From: Plasmodiophora brassicae
Taxonomy: Eukaryota; Endomyxa; Phytomyxea; Plasmodiophorida; Plasmodiophoridae
Assembly: GCA_039704465.1 (NCBI GenBank)
Contig: JASFAU010000004.1
Span: 1,488,001-1,552,000 of the forward strand
Length of the DNA: 64,000 nt
Direction of reading: 5' to 3'
Part shown: positions 1-11,300 of the stretch, piece after piece
Numbering within the stretch: position 1 is the stretch's first letter
How the letters are laid out: every line of letters starts with the position of its first letter
Program-made: the position numbers and the translations under genes
The notes under the pieces: generated by a model
The model's input: the letters and a program-made list of their open reading frames with translations, nothing else
Told to the model about the DNA's origin: nothing
Database searches by the model: none

Positions 1-2223
1 GTTACAAGATCGACTGATCGACTCATTATAGCCGACCCCGAGTCACACTGCATCAGCCCCGTTAACATCGAAAGCGTGGTTGTTTTCCCTGCGGTTCAAC
101 CGTAAGAACGTGGGCGAAGAAATAGCCGGTCGAGATATCCACCTGCTCCATTGTGCCCAAGTAGGCATGTGATTTGGCTACACTGAATGTCGAGATCAAG
201 ACTGTCGACAGCAACGACCCCTTGTTTGCTACATCCAATGGGAATTTGTGAGTAGAACAAGGAGCGCGAGTCGAACTACCCTGAGTACCAGGACCCCGGA
301 AACGACTTCCTCAGTCCTCGAATGGAGATGGTGCTGTCAGCTAATGCCGGTGCAGGATTACGAGCGCCAAGTTCGCTGTCGATGACTTCGGTACCATCGT
401 CACCTAGGTAGGTAGTGGACATTATGAAACGCACAACCGTCAGCGAGCGGTCAGTGAGCATACCCATCAACGGAGCCAAAGACACGTCGGATCGCGCTCG
501 TTCACGAAGCCTTGGACTTTCGAAGTACTCTCGCAGAGCAGTGACTGGGAACGTCCACGGCTGGCGGATGCCAAATTTCTGGAGAACTGTCAAAAGCCAT
601 TACCTTGTCAACGGCAGGACAAACTTACACTGGGCAGCACACGATCCAAATACAGCGCCAGGATGAAAACGATGACCGAAAACACGACCATCAGCAGCGG
701 ACAGACAACTAAAGAGCTTCCGCCGTCACTCGTAGAACTGGCAACATTCAGCAGTTGCCTGAAACCGCGGTCGAAGGCGATAGGAGGGGAGAAGAATGCA
801 GACCACTGTATGAACGTTTAGGCCAGAGCATCGCCAGCATAATGAAGCGTTTGACAGTACAAAGGAATCAGCAGACATGAAGAACTTCGGCGAGTAGATC
901 AGCAAGATGGCTAGGCCGCCGACTTGGGCGGCCAGTTTCGCATTCGAAAAGAAACAGGACATCAGGAACGCCAATGCCAGAAGCGATTGACAGAAGCAAA
1001 CAATCAATAAGAGAAGTTCCGGCATGAATTTGCTCGGAAGTAGGCCGGTACGCAGGACCGCATATGCAATGAACATGGATGACACGGACGTTATCGCCGC
1101 ATACGTCACCAGCCACGATACCCACAGGGCTATTCACGGCGCCGTCAGACGCAGATACAGTCCAAGTGACCAGTAAAGAAACAAACCCAACGTGGAGATG
1201 CCCATGATTTTTAACGCCTCCCGTACCCTGCTCTCTTTCTCTTGGACGAGAACAAACAGAAGTTTGCTGGTAAAGCCAACGAAGCCGCTGACCAAATACA
1301 ACCCTGCCGAGTGGTTCAGTTCGGGCACGCCTCGTCCCTCATGCGAACCGAACCTCCAATGCCATTCATCAGATCGATGAACGGGTCGACAGTAAGTTTT
1401 CGCGTCGGGTAAGCTCTCGAGCGGATTACGCTGGGAATGCCAGTGCGTCCATGCCCAAGCACATACGCGACAGATTCACTGACAACGGCCTAATGTACTC
1501 AAGAGGTCATAACTCCCGCACGAGGTAAATGCTCCCATGATACCTGCAGAGACAGGAACAAGGAATCGGTATAGTAGGTGCATTGGAACACATCTCCCCC
1601 GGACGACATGGGGTTCGTAGTCGACGGGATCGCCGAACCGTTCATACGGATCGCCATTCGCCAGCGTGCAGCGGTGGGAGATGCCAGTACGACTCCAGCA
1701 TACACCTTGCATGGAATTCAGAGGGTGCCCACTGGCCGAAGCATTGTCCTACAGTGTTATCGCGATACGCGCGTAACAGAACATCTTCAGACGGAACTAA
1801 CTCCAGCGATTGTGCCTGGCTGAACTTCGTCCGGCAGCGGTCCACAACTTGTTGGAGCATCTGGCGACGACGCGAGGATTAGTAAACGGGAAAAGCGAAC
1901 CCGAAGTAGCAGTCCGGCAGTACAGGGACGGGAACAGGGTGCGTTGCAGACGGTGCAAACAGAATCCGCAGGCCTCGGGACTGTGCCAGAATGTCGTCGA
2001 TATCGGGGGCGGCCATCGTAGACGTCTGGGCATGGGTCATCGGATAGTCCGGGATTTCAGGGACAGCGACCGGCGGCAGCATGCCGCGCATCATGCCGAT
2101 CAGGCCGACGAACAGCAGCGGCATGGCGATCTCGAGGATCGTCTCGCGCCGTCGCCTCCATTTCGTCAACAGGTTCCGCCACAGGAACACGCGCAGCTGA
2201 CGCCGGAACGACTGCCGAGTCAT
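1..2223 (-). CDS. ABCA-type ABC transporter, 5' part (continues past left edge)
   Basis: Full-size ABC transporter of the ABCA class, expected to move lipids or hydrophobic molecules across a membrane. The ATG at 2223..2221 opens MTRQSFRRQL, followed by a typical ABCA first segment (FLWRNLLTKWRRRRETILEI, then a hydrophobic helix). Later exons give the large loop (about 1500-1860), the ABC2 membrane block (KESRVREALKIMG near 1200; FLMSCFFSNAKLAAQ near 950) and the first nucleotide-binding domain. Two NBD introns resolve cleanly: 229..288 (60 nt), and 89..142 (54 nt), which cuts the Walker A box between GHNGAG and GKTTT. Exons between 300 and 1860 are not all resolved. Signature and Walker B motifs lie outside the window. 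The family call is firm; the substrate is unknown. Confidence 0.85.
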
Positions 2224-2652
2224 TGCGCACGCGCGGTCACCACTACTGCTGCTGCTGCCGCCGCCTCCTCCGTGGACAACTGTCCTAAAACGTACCCGTA
2301 CTCCTGTGCCGTCGTTCGGCCTTCGGGACTGCGGCGGCAATTCCGCATTCCGCGTTCGATTGCGCTCGGCGTCGTCGTCGTCGTCGTCGTCGTCGGTCGG
2401 CGGCGGCGGCGGCAGCGCGGCCCAATCGAACGCGGCGACGGCGGATGGAGATCAATATGGCCGGATGCACTGTCGAGGATTGCAGTGGGTTCGAAGCGAT
2501 CTCCTAGAGCGTTCCCCATTGCCGTCGGAACAACCCGGTCGGTTCGAGTCTGACGACCGGGCTACACCTCGGCGAACATTACATGCGTCGGTTGTAAGTT
2601 TATTAATGTATTCGTTTCGATCGCTGTCTCCTCGGGTGGGTAACATCGCCAA
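2224..2652. other. Intergenic leader with triplet repeats
   Basis: Region between the ABCA start and the stop of the next minus-strand gene. Around 2368-2415 it holds a run of GTC triplets followed by CGG triplets. These produce artificial Ser-, Val- and Arg-rich frames. I see no gene. Confidence 0.5.
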
Positions 2653-3192
2653 CTACTTGTGGAACCTTGGCAGTGTTCGCTTCGCTAGATTCTGCTGCTC
2701 GAGGGCGTACTCGTGGAAGCACCACGTGTAGTAGAGAATAACCACGTGGACGATGACGACGATGATCTACACCAGCGTTCGTCAGCACTTGAACCAATCA
2801 CGGTCGGGTCAGTCGTCTCACCTGTGCCCAGAAGAAGCTCAAGGCCATCTCGGCAACGGCGAGTGCAATCCCGACCAGCTCGGCAACGCTGACCAGCGAT
2901 GTACCGATTGGGCTCTGGGTCCAGATTGCGATCAGGATCAGCGCGCCTGTGGCCCCGCCACGCTTAGGTCTGCGCCACACATCTGCCCGGTGCGATTGGC
3001 GTTACCGCTGATGAACCAGACCACGGTCTCGATCACTTCGACCGCCTTGAACGCCGCGTCCTGGTCGAACGTGATGGGGACTCCGGCGGGCACGATTCTC
3101 CACACGATCCATATGGCGCTAGCTAGAATGGAGAGGCATCTGCCGTCGCCCAAATCAGATCGGACCTGGCGATCAGGCAGCCCCCCAATCAT
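2653..3192 (-). CDS. Small multi-pass membrane protein, 141 aa, unknown family
   Basis: Three exons join in frame: 3192..3006, 2946..2822 and 2766..2653. The introns are 59 and 55 nt, with GTAACG and GTGAGA donors. The product is 141 aa. Hydrophobic stretches lie at about residues 20-36 (LSILASAIWIVW), 52-68 (VVWFISGALILIAIW), 75-95 (VSVAELVGIALAVAEMALSF) and 105-118 (IIVVIVHVVILYY). A short charged tail ends RTLPRFHK. A four-helix protein is likely. The intron joins are strong because both restore frame inside a helix. I do not recognise the family. The start is the first in-frame ATG; an upstream exon is possible. Confidence 0.6.
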
Positions 3193-3406
3193 ACCCCCAG
3201 ATTTGGAACTCGCGCGTTAGGCTCCCACATATGCCTTCGGTGCGTACCGCCATCCTTAACGACAACGCCCTGGTCGCTCGAGTTTAACGTGCGCCTTTGA
3301 GTGGCCAGCGACACGTGCCTCTGGGGTAGCACAATCGGGGCGCGTGCCACTGGATAAGCACCGCGTTCACATATCTCGCCGCTGTTTGCAATAGTACTGG
3401 AACAGT

Positions 3407-5092
3407 TTATCGGAAGTCGCCCTGTGCCGAATGAAGCGACTGCAGGACAGGGCACAGGGCTTCGATGGCGTCCTCGAATTTGCACTGAGCCTCGGATGCA
3501 TCCAGGTCGATGTCGGCCCGCAGGACCGCAACATCATCGTCCACATCGCCGTCGCCTTTGGCAGCTCGCCGGACGGCATCGATGGTCTGTTCCGTCGCGT
3601 GGTGAAGATCGCCGAGGAATCGCTGAAACAGTGCCCGAAGCTCGACGGCCACATTGACGGCGTCCACCGACCCTACCCAGGTTCCCGATTCCGCGTTCAG
3701 GTCTTGGACGACGCGCACTGATAATACAGCCAGGCTTCGTGTGCATGCAACGTGAGCGCGAGCACACAGATCGGTTATATCCGACTTGCACGGCTGGACA
3801 TGAGCCTGCAGGACGGATCTGTGCCAGGTGGCCCACAGGTCCAGCGTCCTCGCGAGGCGCTCCGTCAAGGATGAAGACGTGACCGGATCGTGCTTGGCGG
3901 CCAGGTCGTCCAGAACGTCCTTGATGGTCGACGTCGCGTCGCGATCGATACCACTGCTGCCTTGCGACAGTGACCGTTGCACTTGGAGGAACCCGTCACG
4001 CCCGCGTGCGTCCAGCGCCCGCATCGCCTCGGCGCCGCCAAACTCCTCGAACGTGCGATCAAAGTCGACTTGCACGCATGCGGAACGAACATCGGGGAAC
4101 AGGGAATCATCCGGCTGCTGCTCGACGCCTCGACGAAGCGGCGATTCAGCATCCAGGGTTGACGGCATAGATCCTGAAACGTTGGGCCTCCGCTGCGGTT
4201 CGTCGGGTCGTCCACAGGCGCCCGGCTGAGCAGACGGACTCGACGGGCGATGCATGTCGTCCAGGAACGCATCGATGAGGTCGCCTTCGTCAGGCAACTG
4301 AATATCGTCAAACGTGGCGCCTCGAGCAGGCGATTCGGGGACGCTGGCGCTCAGTGATGCCAGCGGCGACGAAGGCGGAGATGGTTCACGTGCAGGGGCC
4401 GCCGGTGACGCCCGAGGCACACCAGAAATCTCTTGCCCGCTCTCGACCGCCAACGTCGTGATATCGGGCAGCGCGTCTGAGAACCAGCCTGTCGGCGTAT
4501 CCATAACAGCTGGATGGTCAGGCGCCGACGGGGACGACACATTCACAGCCGTTGGCGATCTGGCAGCCGTGGGAGGAAGCACATTCAGAGATGATGCCTC
4601 ATTTACGGTTGGCGACGACGGAGATGGACGCGAGTGGACGTCAGAGGCAGCCGGAGAGGAGGAATCCGGCTGTGGGAATTCCTGCGGCTTCTTGACCTTG
4701 TCGATGACCTCAGTTGCAACTTGCAGAAGCTCCCGCCCGGACTGACCAGCCGTGGTCTTGACATCGTCCAGGACGGCCGCGACAGATTTGAACCATTTCG
4801 GACCGTCCGCCTGCGACACGGTCGGCGCCGCTGGACGTCGATCTTCCGGGGCCAGAATCATATCGGCGGCGGACGACAACCAGCCACCCCAGCCGCCTCC
4901 AGACGACGATGCCGTGCGATGGTGCTCGTCCTGCGGGGACGGCGACGACGACGACGACGACACCGGCAACGCTGTCGGCAACGGAGACAACGGTGGCGCG
5001 GACGTCACCGGTTCAGGTGCGGACACGATCGCATCATCCTCCTTGACGCCATCGTCCCAGAAATCGTCGTTCCAGTCGACGTCGTCGCCCAT
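3407..5092 (-). CDS. FAM114-like protein, 561 aa
   Basis: Single-exon gene. The frame opens upstream with TTG, but the first ATG, at 5092..5090, gives MGDDVDWNDDFWDDG and is preferred. The N-terminal acidic and Ser/Pro-rich part contains a GGGWGGWLSSAADMI segment like the Gly/Trp box of FAM114 (NOXP20) proteins, followed by an amphipathic stretch. Around residue 345 FDRTFEEFGGAEAMRALDA resembles the conserved FAM114 segment before a helical C-terminal domain. The C-terminal 200 residues are predicted mostly helical. Function in this family is poorly known (vesicle or Golgi-associated in animals). The middle is low-complexity Pro/Ser/Ala. Family call is moderate. Confidence 0.5.
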   Translation of the reverse strand: MGDDVDWNDDFWDDGVKEDDAIVSAPEPVTSAPPLSPLPTALPVSSSSSSPSPQDEHHRTASSSGGGWGGWLSSAADMILAPEDRRPAAPTVSQADGPKWFKSVAAVLDDVKTTAGQSGRELLQVATEVIDKVKKPQEFPQPDSSSPAASDVHSRPSPSSPTVNEASSLNVLPPTAARSPTAVNVSSPSAPDHPAVMDTPTGWFSDALPDITTLAVESGQEISGVPRASPAAPAREPSPPSSPLASLSASVPESPARGATFDDIQLPDEGDLIDAFLDDMHRPSSPSAQPGACGRPDEPQRRPNVSGSMPSTLDAESPLRRGVEQQPDDSLFPDVRSACVQVDFDRTFEEFGGAEAMRALDARGRDGFLQVQRSLSQGSSGIDRDATSTIKDVLDDLAAKHDPVTSSSLTERLARTLDLWATWHRSVLQAHVQPCKSDITDLCARAHVACTRSLAVLSVRVVQDLNAESGTWVGSVDAVNVAVELRALFQRFLGDLHHATEQTIDAVRRAAKGDGDVDDDVAVLRADIDLDASEAQCKFEDAIEALCPVLQSLHSAQGDFR

Positions 5093-5259
5093 TCCCAGTA
5101 GCGGGTTCGGATTCGGCAAAACCTGCGCGGTCTGCAGCAGGACGCCCAAAAATTAATGCGCCATCTGGTCACACGTCATCGCACGTTCTCGAAGGCCTGC
5201 GAGTTGGGTCGCGAAATCTCAAGGACACTGTCCCCAATGCCCGAGGTTGACGAGAACCA

Positions 5260-5889
5260 TCACAGTTTATTTCCGACGACTGACGTCCCTTGTGCTGGAC
5301 AGCGGTGGTACCAGCGGATCGATACGGCAGCGCGGTTCTCGGATAGTTTGTGAGTTTTTCGCAGGTGTTCCGCCGTCATGTTCCCATCCACACTCAGGAC
5401 ACGGTGTCGTCGTGCCTGTAGTCGTTGTCGGCTTCTCGAACACAACGGCGCCTCGGTGAGGATGCAGGCCCTGGCTGGATGGCGCGGCCCGGCCTGAGCT
5501 GGACGACGTTTGCCCATAGGAGTGTTTTAGCAAACTCGACCATATGGAACGCTTCACGCCTACGGCGTCCCTCGTGTCTGATGCCCGACCTCTTGGGAAG
5601 CATACCAAGGCTGCAAGTGTCGAGCGCATCATAGATGAGGTCATTCGATATCCAGGTTGGCATGCACGGCGTCACCGGCGACAGCATTGCTCGGGGATCA
5701 GAGCTGGGCGCAGCGTTCGCAAACGATGGACCAGCTCCTGGATACCAAAGGCGGCATAGAAGGTGTCCTCGTCATTGCCATCGGGGCCGCCGGAACTCAT
5801 CTCGACATCGTCGGTGGCGAGAGTCAGGGCCGGAAAAGCCTCAGAACGGTAACAACCAGCAGCAGTATACATTCTTTCAGGAGCGCCAT
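5260..5889 (-). pseudogene. Decayed gene for a secreted C2H2 zinc-finger protein
   Basis: The minus strand from the ATG at 5889 gives a short hydrophobic leader (MALLKECILLLVVTVL) and then a stop. One base out of register comes an acidic stretch (DDVEMSSGGPDGNDEDTF). Near 5360-5400 a CPEC pair and a HLRKTH pair lie in different frames, as if one C2H2 finger had been split by a one-base change. The order leader, acidic region, C-terminal finger matches the intact gene at 12276-12989. I infer a broken relative. A missed intron could explain the first shift but not easily the one inside the finger. Confidence 0.35.
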
Positions 5890-6003
5890 TGCCGCAATGG
5901 CACGCCGGATGAGTAGACAGGCCTAATTTGGGGTCACCGCATACTCGGCCAAAGACAAACAGTAGAAATCCACGAAATAACGGTCACTTTGATGTGCAGT
6001 ACG

Positions 6004-7725
6004 GAACGATAACTTCTTCCAGTTCTTGGCGCAGCTGCGGAACGAGTTCGTCTGGGCGGCGGACGAGCCGATCTTCGCTAGCCACTCATTTTATTCGTTA
6101 TTTTCAGACGCGATTAAGAGGGCGCTGCGGGACGTTGTACGTATTCGACCGCGCCTGCCCGTAATGCCACCTATATTCATACATAACGCAATGATGGAAC
6201 ACATGATGTTAACGTTGTCGTTGCGTACCATCGAGGCCAGCTGGACGCAAAGGCACTCCTTGATAATGGGCCCTTAATCAAACGCATTGTAAGTAATCGG
6301 GTCGTCAGAACCATCGAATACGTACCGCGTCTGGCAGCGCCCCAGGTTGGCGGATTTCCGCATCGTTTGCGACCATCCTGCGACTGCACAACCCGTACCG
6401 CCTGAGCAGGCACGGTGCCACGCCTTTCGCGGTGCCGGCTCGGTATAGGTCCCACCATTCACCAACGCACCTTTCTCTCCCGCCCCGAGGGTGCTTCTCC
6501 ACCACACGATTGCCGAATGCGGCCCGACGCTCCTCCTCCACCACACATTGACAAAGGTGGTGCGCGAGCCAAATTCCGATCCGGGCCCCGTCACCGACGA
6601 CGACTTGGCACCCGCGTCCTCATTCTTCAAATGCCACCGCCGGCAGACCTATCGTACATGACCGTGTATGAACGGTTTGTGGGGAGAGAACCTCACCGGC
6701 CCCTGACGCCGGAGCGGGAGGCGCTGTGTGCCTGGTCTCCCGGTGTTTATACCAGGGTATTGCTCTTGTGTGCATGTGTGTATTTGAAAGTAAGGACACT
6801 CATGACTCTCGTGTATCGGTGTTTACTCGTCAGGGTAGCGGGAGAGGCGCTGTCCCGATAAGAACCCCGTCCTGCTCCAGAGGATCCTGTCGGAGGGGTC
6901 GGTGCAAATGGGCTTGCCCGCCGGTAAGTGGACCAGGCAGACACTCCTCAGAGTATGTCAATTATTTAGAATTTGACTTTATATTCGCTCCTAATTTGTC
7001 GAAGTCATCAAAAAGTATAGAAGGACACTGCACCGGAAGATGGGCCAGGCCGTCACCGGAACTAGTCGGCTGGTGGCTAACGAAGATCGGCTCGTCCACC
7101 GCCCAGACGAACTCGTTCCGCAGCTGCGCCAAGAACTGGAAGAAGAAGTGGTCGACGTACGTGGCAGATGTTTGAAGATGGCATTGCGCGGCGGACTCTA
7201 GGCAGACGCAGCCGACGAATTCCGGTGACGAACCTGACCCGTCTTCCGGTGACGACCCTGACCTGTCTTCCGGTGCAGTGTTTTCCTTAACTGCTTGATG
7301 ACTTCGACAAATTAGGAACGAATATGAAGTGGAATTCTCAACAATCGACATACGCTGGCGAGTGTCATCCATGCTCCACTCATCGGCGGGCAAACCCAAT
7401 TGCACAGACCCCTCCGATAAGATCCTCTGGTGCAGGACGGCGTTCTTAACGGGGCAATTCCTCTCCTGCTGGCCTGTCGTATACGCACTGCTACACGAGA
7501 GTAGTTAGCGTCCCGATTTCGGATACAGACACGCGCGCATAGGAACCAGGCGCAAAGCGCCGTCCGTTCTGGCGTCAGGGGCCGGTGAGGTCCTCGCCCC
7601 ACAAACCGTTCGTATACGGTTATGTTCACCAACCAAACTTCTGCTGCCGATGGTATTTGAAGAACGAGGACGCGGGGTGCCACTTCTTCGTCGGTATCAG
7701 GGCCGGTCGCTTTCACCGCCGCCAC
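6004..7725. repeat. Inverted repeat block of unknown origin
   Basis: Plus-strand 6596-7045 and minus-strand 7725-7265 are diverged copies of one sequence. Both can be read to give ERFVG.xPHRPLTPER and both contain the stretch CTAATTTGTCGAAGTCATCA. A second shared block of about 66 bp (LAQLRNEFVWA, DEPIF) lies at 6014-6082 (plus) and about 7081-7150 (minus). The order of the two blocks differs between arms, so this is not a simple hairpin. Near 7225-7275 a short tandem repeat of about 24 bp (CTTCCGGTGACGA) sits between the arms. No transposase, LTR or intact frame is visible. It is probably a dispersed repeat family or a rearranged element. Confidence 0.55.
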
Positions 7726-7824
7726 TCAAGGAAGGTCCGGGCACTAAATTATTCTGCACCTCTATTACGTCCTATTCAAGTGATATTGCCGCATATACGC
7801 GTCGTCATTTCCTCACCTTTGTGT

Positions 7825-8194
7825 GACATGCAGGGATTGTGTCATCTGCCAGGGGCCTTTCCAAAACAGGGACTCACTATTAGAGCTGACTCCCTACGAG
7901 CACAAGTTCCACACGGATTGCATCGTAAATTAGTGGTTGGAACACCAGCGCGTGACTCTGCGTAACGATGTGCCAGTAGCGAGCGTACCCGCTCAGCGAA
8001 CAGAAACGACAGGTTCTTCCAGCAGTTGTCCCATCTGCCAACAGCAGTTCGCGACGTCAACTCTCACAATCCGAGCGCTGCCCTGCTCCTACAGCATCGA
8101 TTGGCACCTGAGAACGCACGGAAACATCTGCCCGCTGTGCCGGATAACCCCTCGTGATCAGGTGGTACGCATTGGCGCCGGCCAGGGCCGTTGA
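7825..8194 (+). pseudogene. Broken tandem RING-H2 gene
   Basis: One reading frame contains two RING-like units. The first reads CVICQGPF, then EHKFHTDCIVN, an in-frame TAG near 7931, then WLEHQR and, after a spacer, CPICQQQF. That last CPIC also opens a second unit, which ends ALPC and then HGNICPLCR. In the second unit the central HxFHxxC zinc ligands are missing; in the first unit the Cys before His is replaced. The stop plus missing ligands argue for decay rather than an intron. An ATG-initiated ORF is absent. It is unlike the family at 30464 and 38788 outside the RING. Confidence 0.5.
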
Positions 8195-8338
8195 ACACTA
8201 CCGGCATGGTGGTGCCTAGAGGATGACATACTCGACTGACACTGAGAGAGCAGCCTTGAATACACCGATAGAGACGTACACACGGCCCGCTCCAGATCAT
8301 TAGAGTAAGCAAGTGGGGCTCTAGCTAGGCATGTCAGC

Positions 8339-11300
8339 ATGTACAGTATGGTTCGATCCATTGTAATGTTGGTCACCGCGAAATGGAATGCCCTCGATGT
8401 GGGAGTACTGCTGCTCTCGCTCATCATCTCGTGGGCCCAGGCGTCCCTGGAATCATTCTCCGGGAGGCCATTAGCCATCAGAACGCTGATCGGGCCTGAG
8501 CATCCGGGAATTCCTGGGAAGTGCATCGGGAGTGCCAACGCTAGCCAAGCCGAATCGACTATCCGCCTCGGACATTGCGGTGCTGCGACCACCAGCAACG
8601 GTACGAAACTGGGAGATTCAAACAACGTCTTCACGTTGTCGAGCGACCCGCATTGGCCAGAAACGTACAGCATCGTCAGCAGCGCAGGTCTCTGCGTTAA
8701 CGCGCGCCTATTTCTGCTGGAACCATGCTCGCCGGGCACCATTGATCACGCGTTCCTGGTCGCCATTGCCATGTGGACCTCTAACGGCACCTTCCCGATC
8801 GTTGGTTTACGATCAGTGTCTTCGGGGTTGCAATGGCAGGCGTTGCCCAATGGCACAATCGCTGCGGGGCCGTGCTCGAATTCATCACTATCTCAGCTGT
8901 TCCAGCTGGGCAGTCCCGTTATCAGCACGATCCCGGCGTCATCATACTCGGCTCCAGGCGGCCTAGTCTGCTACGGGTCCGACCGCTTCGTGGTTTTGCA
9001 CTGGACGGCACCAGTGCCCTTGCAAGGCAACACACGCGCCCGCTACTCCGTCTTTAGACGCCTGTCTGGATCGTCGTCGACATTCACCAGCGTCATCGGA
9101 TCCATAACCGATGCCTACGGCCTGCACTTTGTCGACAGAAACGCTATAGTCGGGCAATCGTACGATTACCAGATCGGCAGCGGGTCATGGACGGGGCCCA
9201 TATGTACTGCGAGCGCCCAGGTGGATGCACTGAACGACGATGACGCGTTCCTGGAGTACCTGCAAAGAACGGCGTTCGACTATTTCTGGTTCCAGGCCAA
9301 CCCATTCAATGGCCTTGTTCGGGACCGTACCGAATCATGGTCCCCAGCCAGCATCGCTGCTGTTGGGTTCGCCCTCTCCGCCATGACCGTTGGCATTGAT
9401 CATGGGTACATCACCCGCAAGGACGCGGCCAGTCGTGTCCTCATAACGCTAACGACGTTCCTGCATGGCCCTCAGTCAAACGCCACTTCCAAAGTCATCG
9501 GGTATACGATGTCGCAGTGCCATGACGACGTCCTGGCACCTCGCTAACCGGTACGTAGGTACAACGGGTTCTTCTACCACTACCTTGATATGACCACCGG
9601 ATATCGAACCTGGACCTGCGAGTTATCGCCTATTGACACGGCTCTTCTGATGTCCGGCGTTCTTCACGCGCGGCAATACTTCGACCATTCTGACGAACAA
9701 CGGATACGGGGCGCCGCGACATCGCTGATTAACGCTGTGAACTGGCCGTTCATGTTCATTGATCGTGATCAGCGCCTGGCGCTAAGCTGGACGCCAGAAC
9801 CCGGTACGGGCTACAGTTCCTATGAATGGGAAGGCCTCTCCGAAGGCAAACTGATGGCCATGATGGCCATCGGATCGTTGACGCACCCGATCCCGACTTC
9901 CGCCTGGTCCGCGTTCACGTCGACGTACCAGATGACGAACTCGTACGGGTACGCGTTCGTTCAGTTCTCGCCCCTGTTCGGCCACCAGTACTCGGAACTC
10001 TTCTTCGATTATCGCGGCGTGTCTGACGTCGAACCGTCCTCGACCTGGAAATCGGTGAACTACTTCGAGAACAGTCGACGGGCGACGCTCGCCCAGCAAC
10101 GATATTCCATGGCGAAGAAGTCGTCGCTCCCGTGGTACTCGCAGGACCTTTGGGGTCTTACCGCTTGTGACGGTCCTGGAAACGCCACCACTCCTCAGTA
10201 CTACGGGTACACTGCTCGTGGTGCCAACCCGACTATGAGCGACGACAACACGTTCGCGCCAACGGCTGCCGGTGGCTCGTTCATGTTCACGCCAACGATA
10301 TCCCTCAACGCACTTCGTTACATGTACAATACGTACTGTGATTTGACATGTGGGGCATACGGCCTGCAGGACGCTTTCAACCCGGCGTGGTCGGGGACGT
10401 GGTCCAGCCCCGACGCCCTGGGCATCGACCAAGGCCCCATCCTTCTATCGATTGAAAACCAGCGAACCGCTGGGCGTATCTGGGGCACATTCATGGAGAA
10501 TCCCGAAATGAAGGCTGCCTCGGAAAGAATACCGTCGCTGAGCAAGTCGGACGAAATGGATTTCAACCTGTACCTGGCGTCGGTACGCCCTGGGCGCAAG
10601 CACCCGCTCAGAAGTGTGTCAGCGACTTACCTGACGTCGACCCGCCATTGTTTGACGCGGTCGGCCGGGTCCAGCTCCTTAGCGTTCTCAGCGTGCACAT
10701 CGTACTCGGCGACAGCGACAGTCGACAGCCTGTTGCTGACCGGAGGTCCATTGCAGCAAGTTGATATTCGACAATGGGGATCGGACTACTACATGCTCCA
10801 GATCGGGCCAGACTTCGACCAATGTGTCAATATTCCTGGTGCGTCGAAGTCGCCCGGTGTAACGCTGAACATGTGGGCATGCGACATGGTCGGGTACCCG
10901 AGCGGAAGCCAATGGTTCCGGGTCCAGGTCGTGGGCACCGATCAGGACAGTGTTCCGATCATCAACCTGGTCCAGTATAACACTGGGTACTGCCTTGAGG
11001 TATCCGGGTCGGGCACGATAGTCCAGCAGACGTGCGTCGCGAACAGGTCGCAACAGATGTTCGTGTGGGGATCAACGACAGTCGCGTGGGAGTGGGATTC
11101 ATGCCCATCATTATCGCCTATTTCGCTAACCACAACGACCACGGCTGTTGTGAGACGCAAAAGCACGACGGTGAAAAGGAAGGGCCTGCCGTTTCGGACG
11201 TCGACTTCCCGAAAGACGCGGAGCGCATCGCTGTTTCGACATGGTCGATCGTCTTCAAATCCAGCCACAACATTACTCCCTCAGACAAAGATTACCTCTC

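Noticed and set aside
2368..2415. CRISPR-like or satellite repeat
   Set aside because: Only perfect triplets with no spacer structure; a simple microsatellite.
1810..2553. 247-codon plus-strand frame with poly-Val
   Set aside because: Created by the triplet repeat and antisense to the ABCA first exon.
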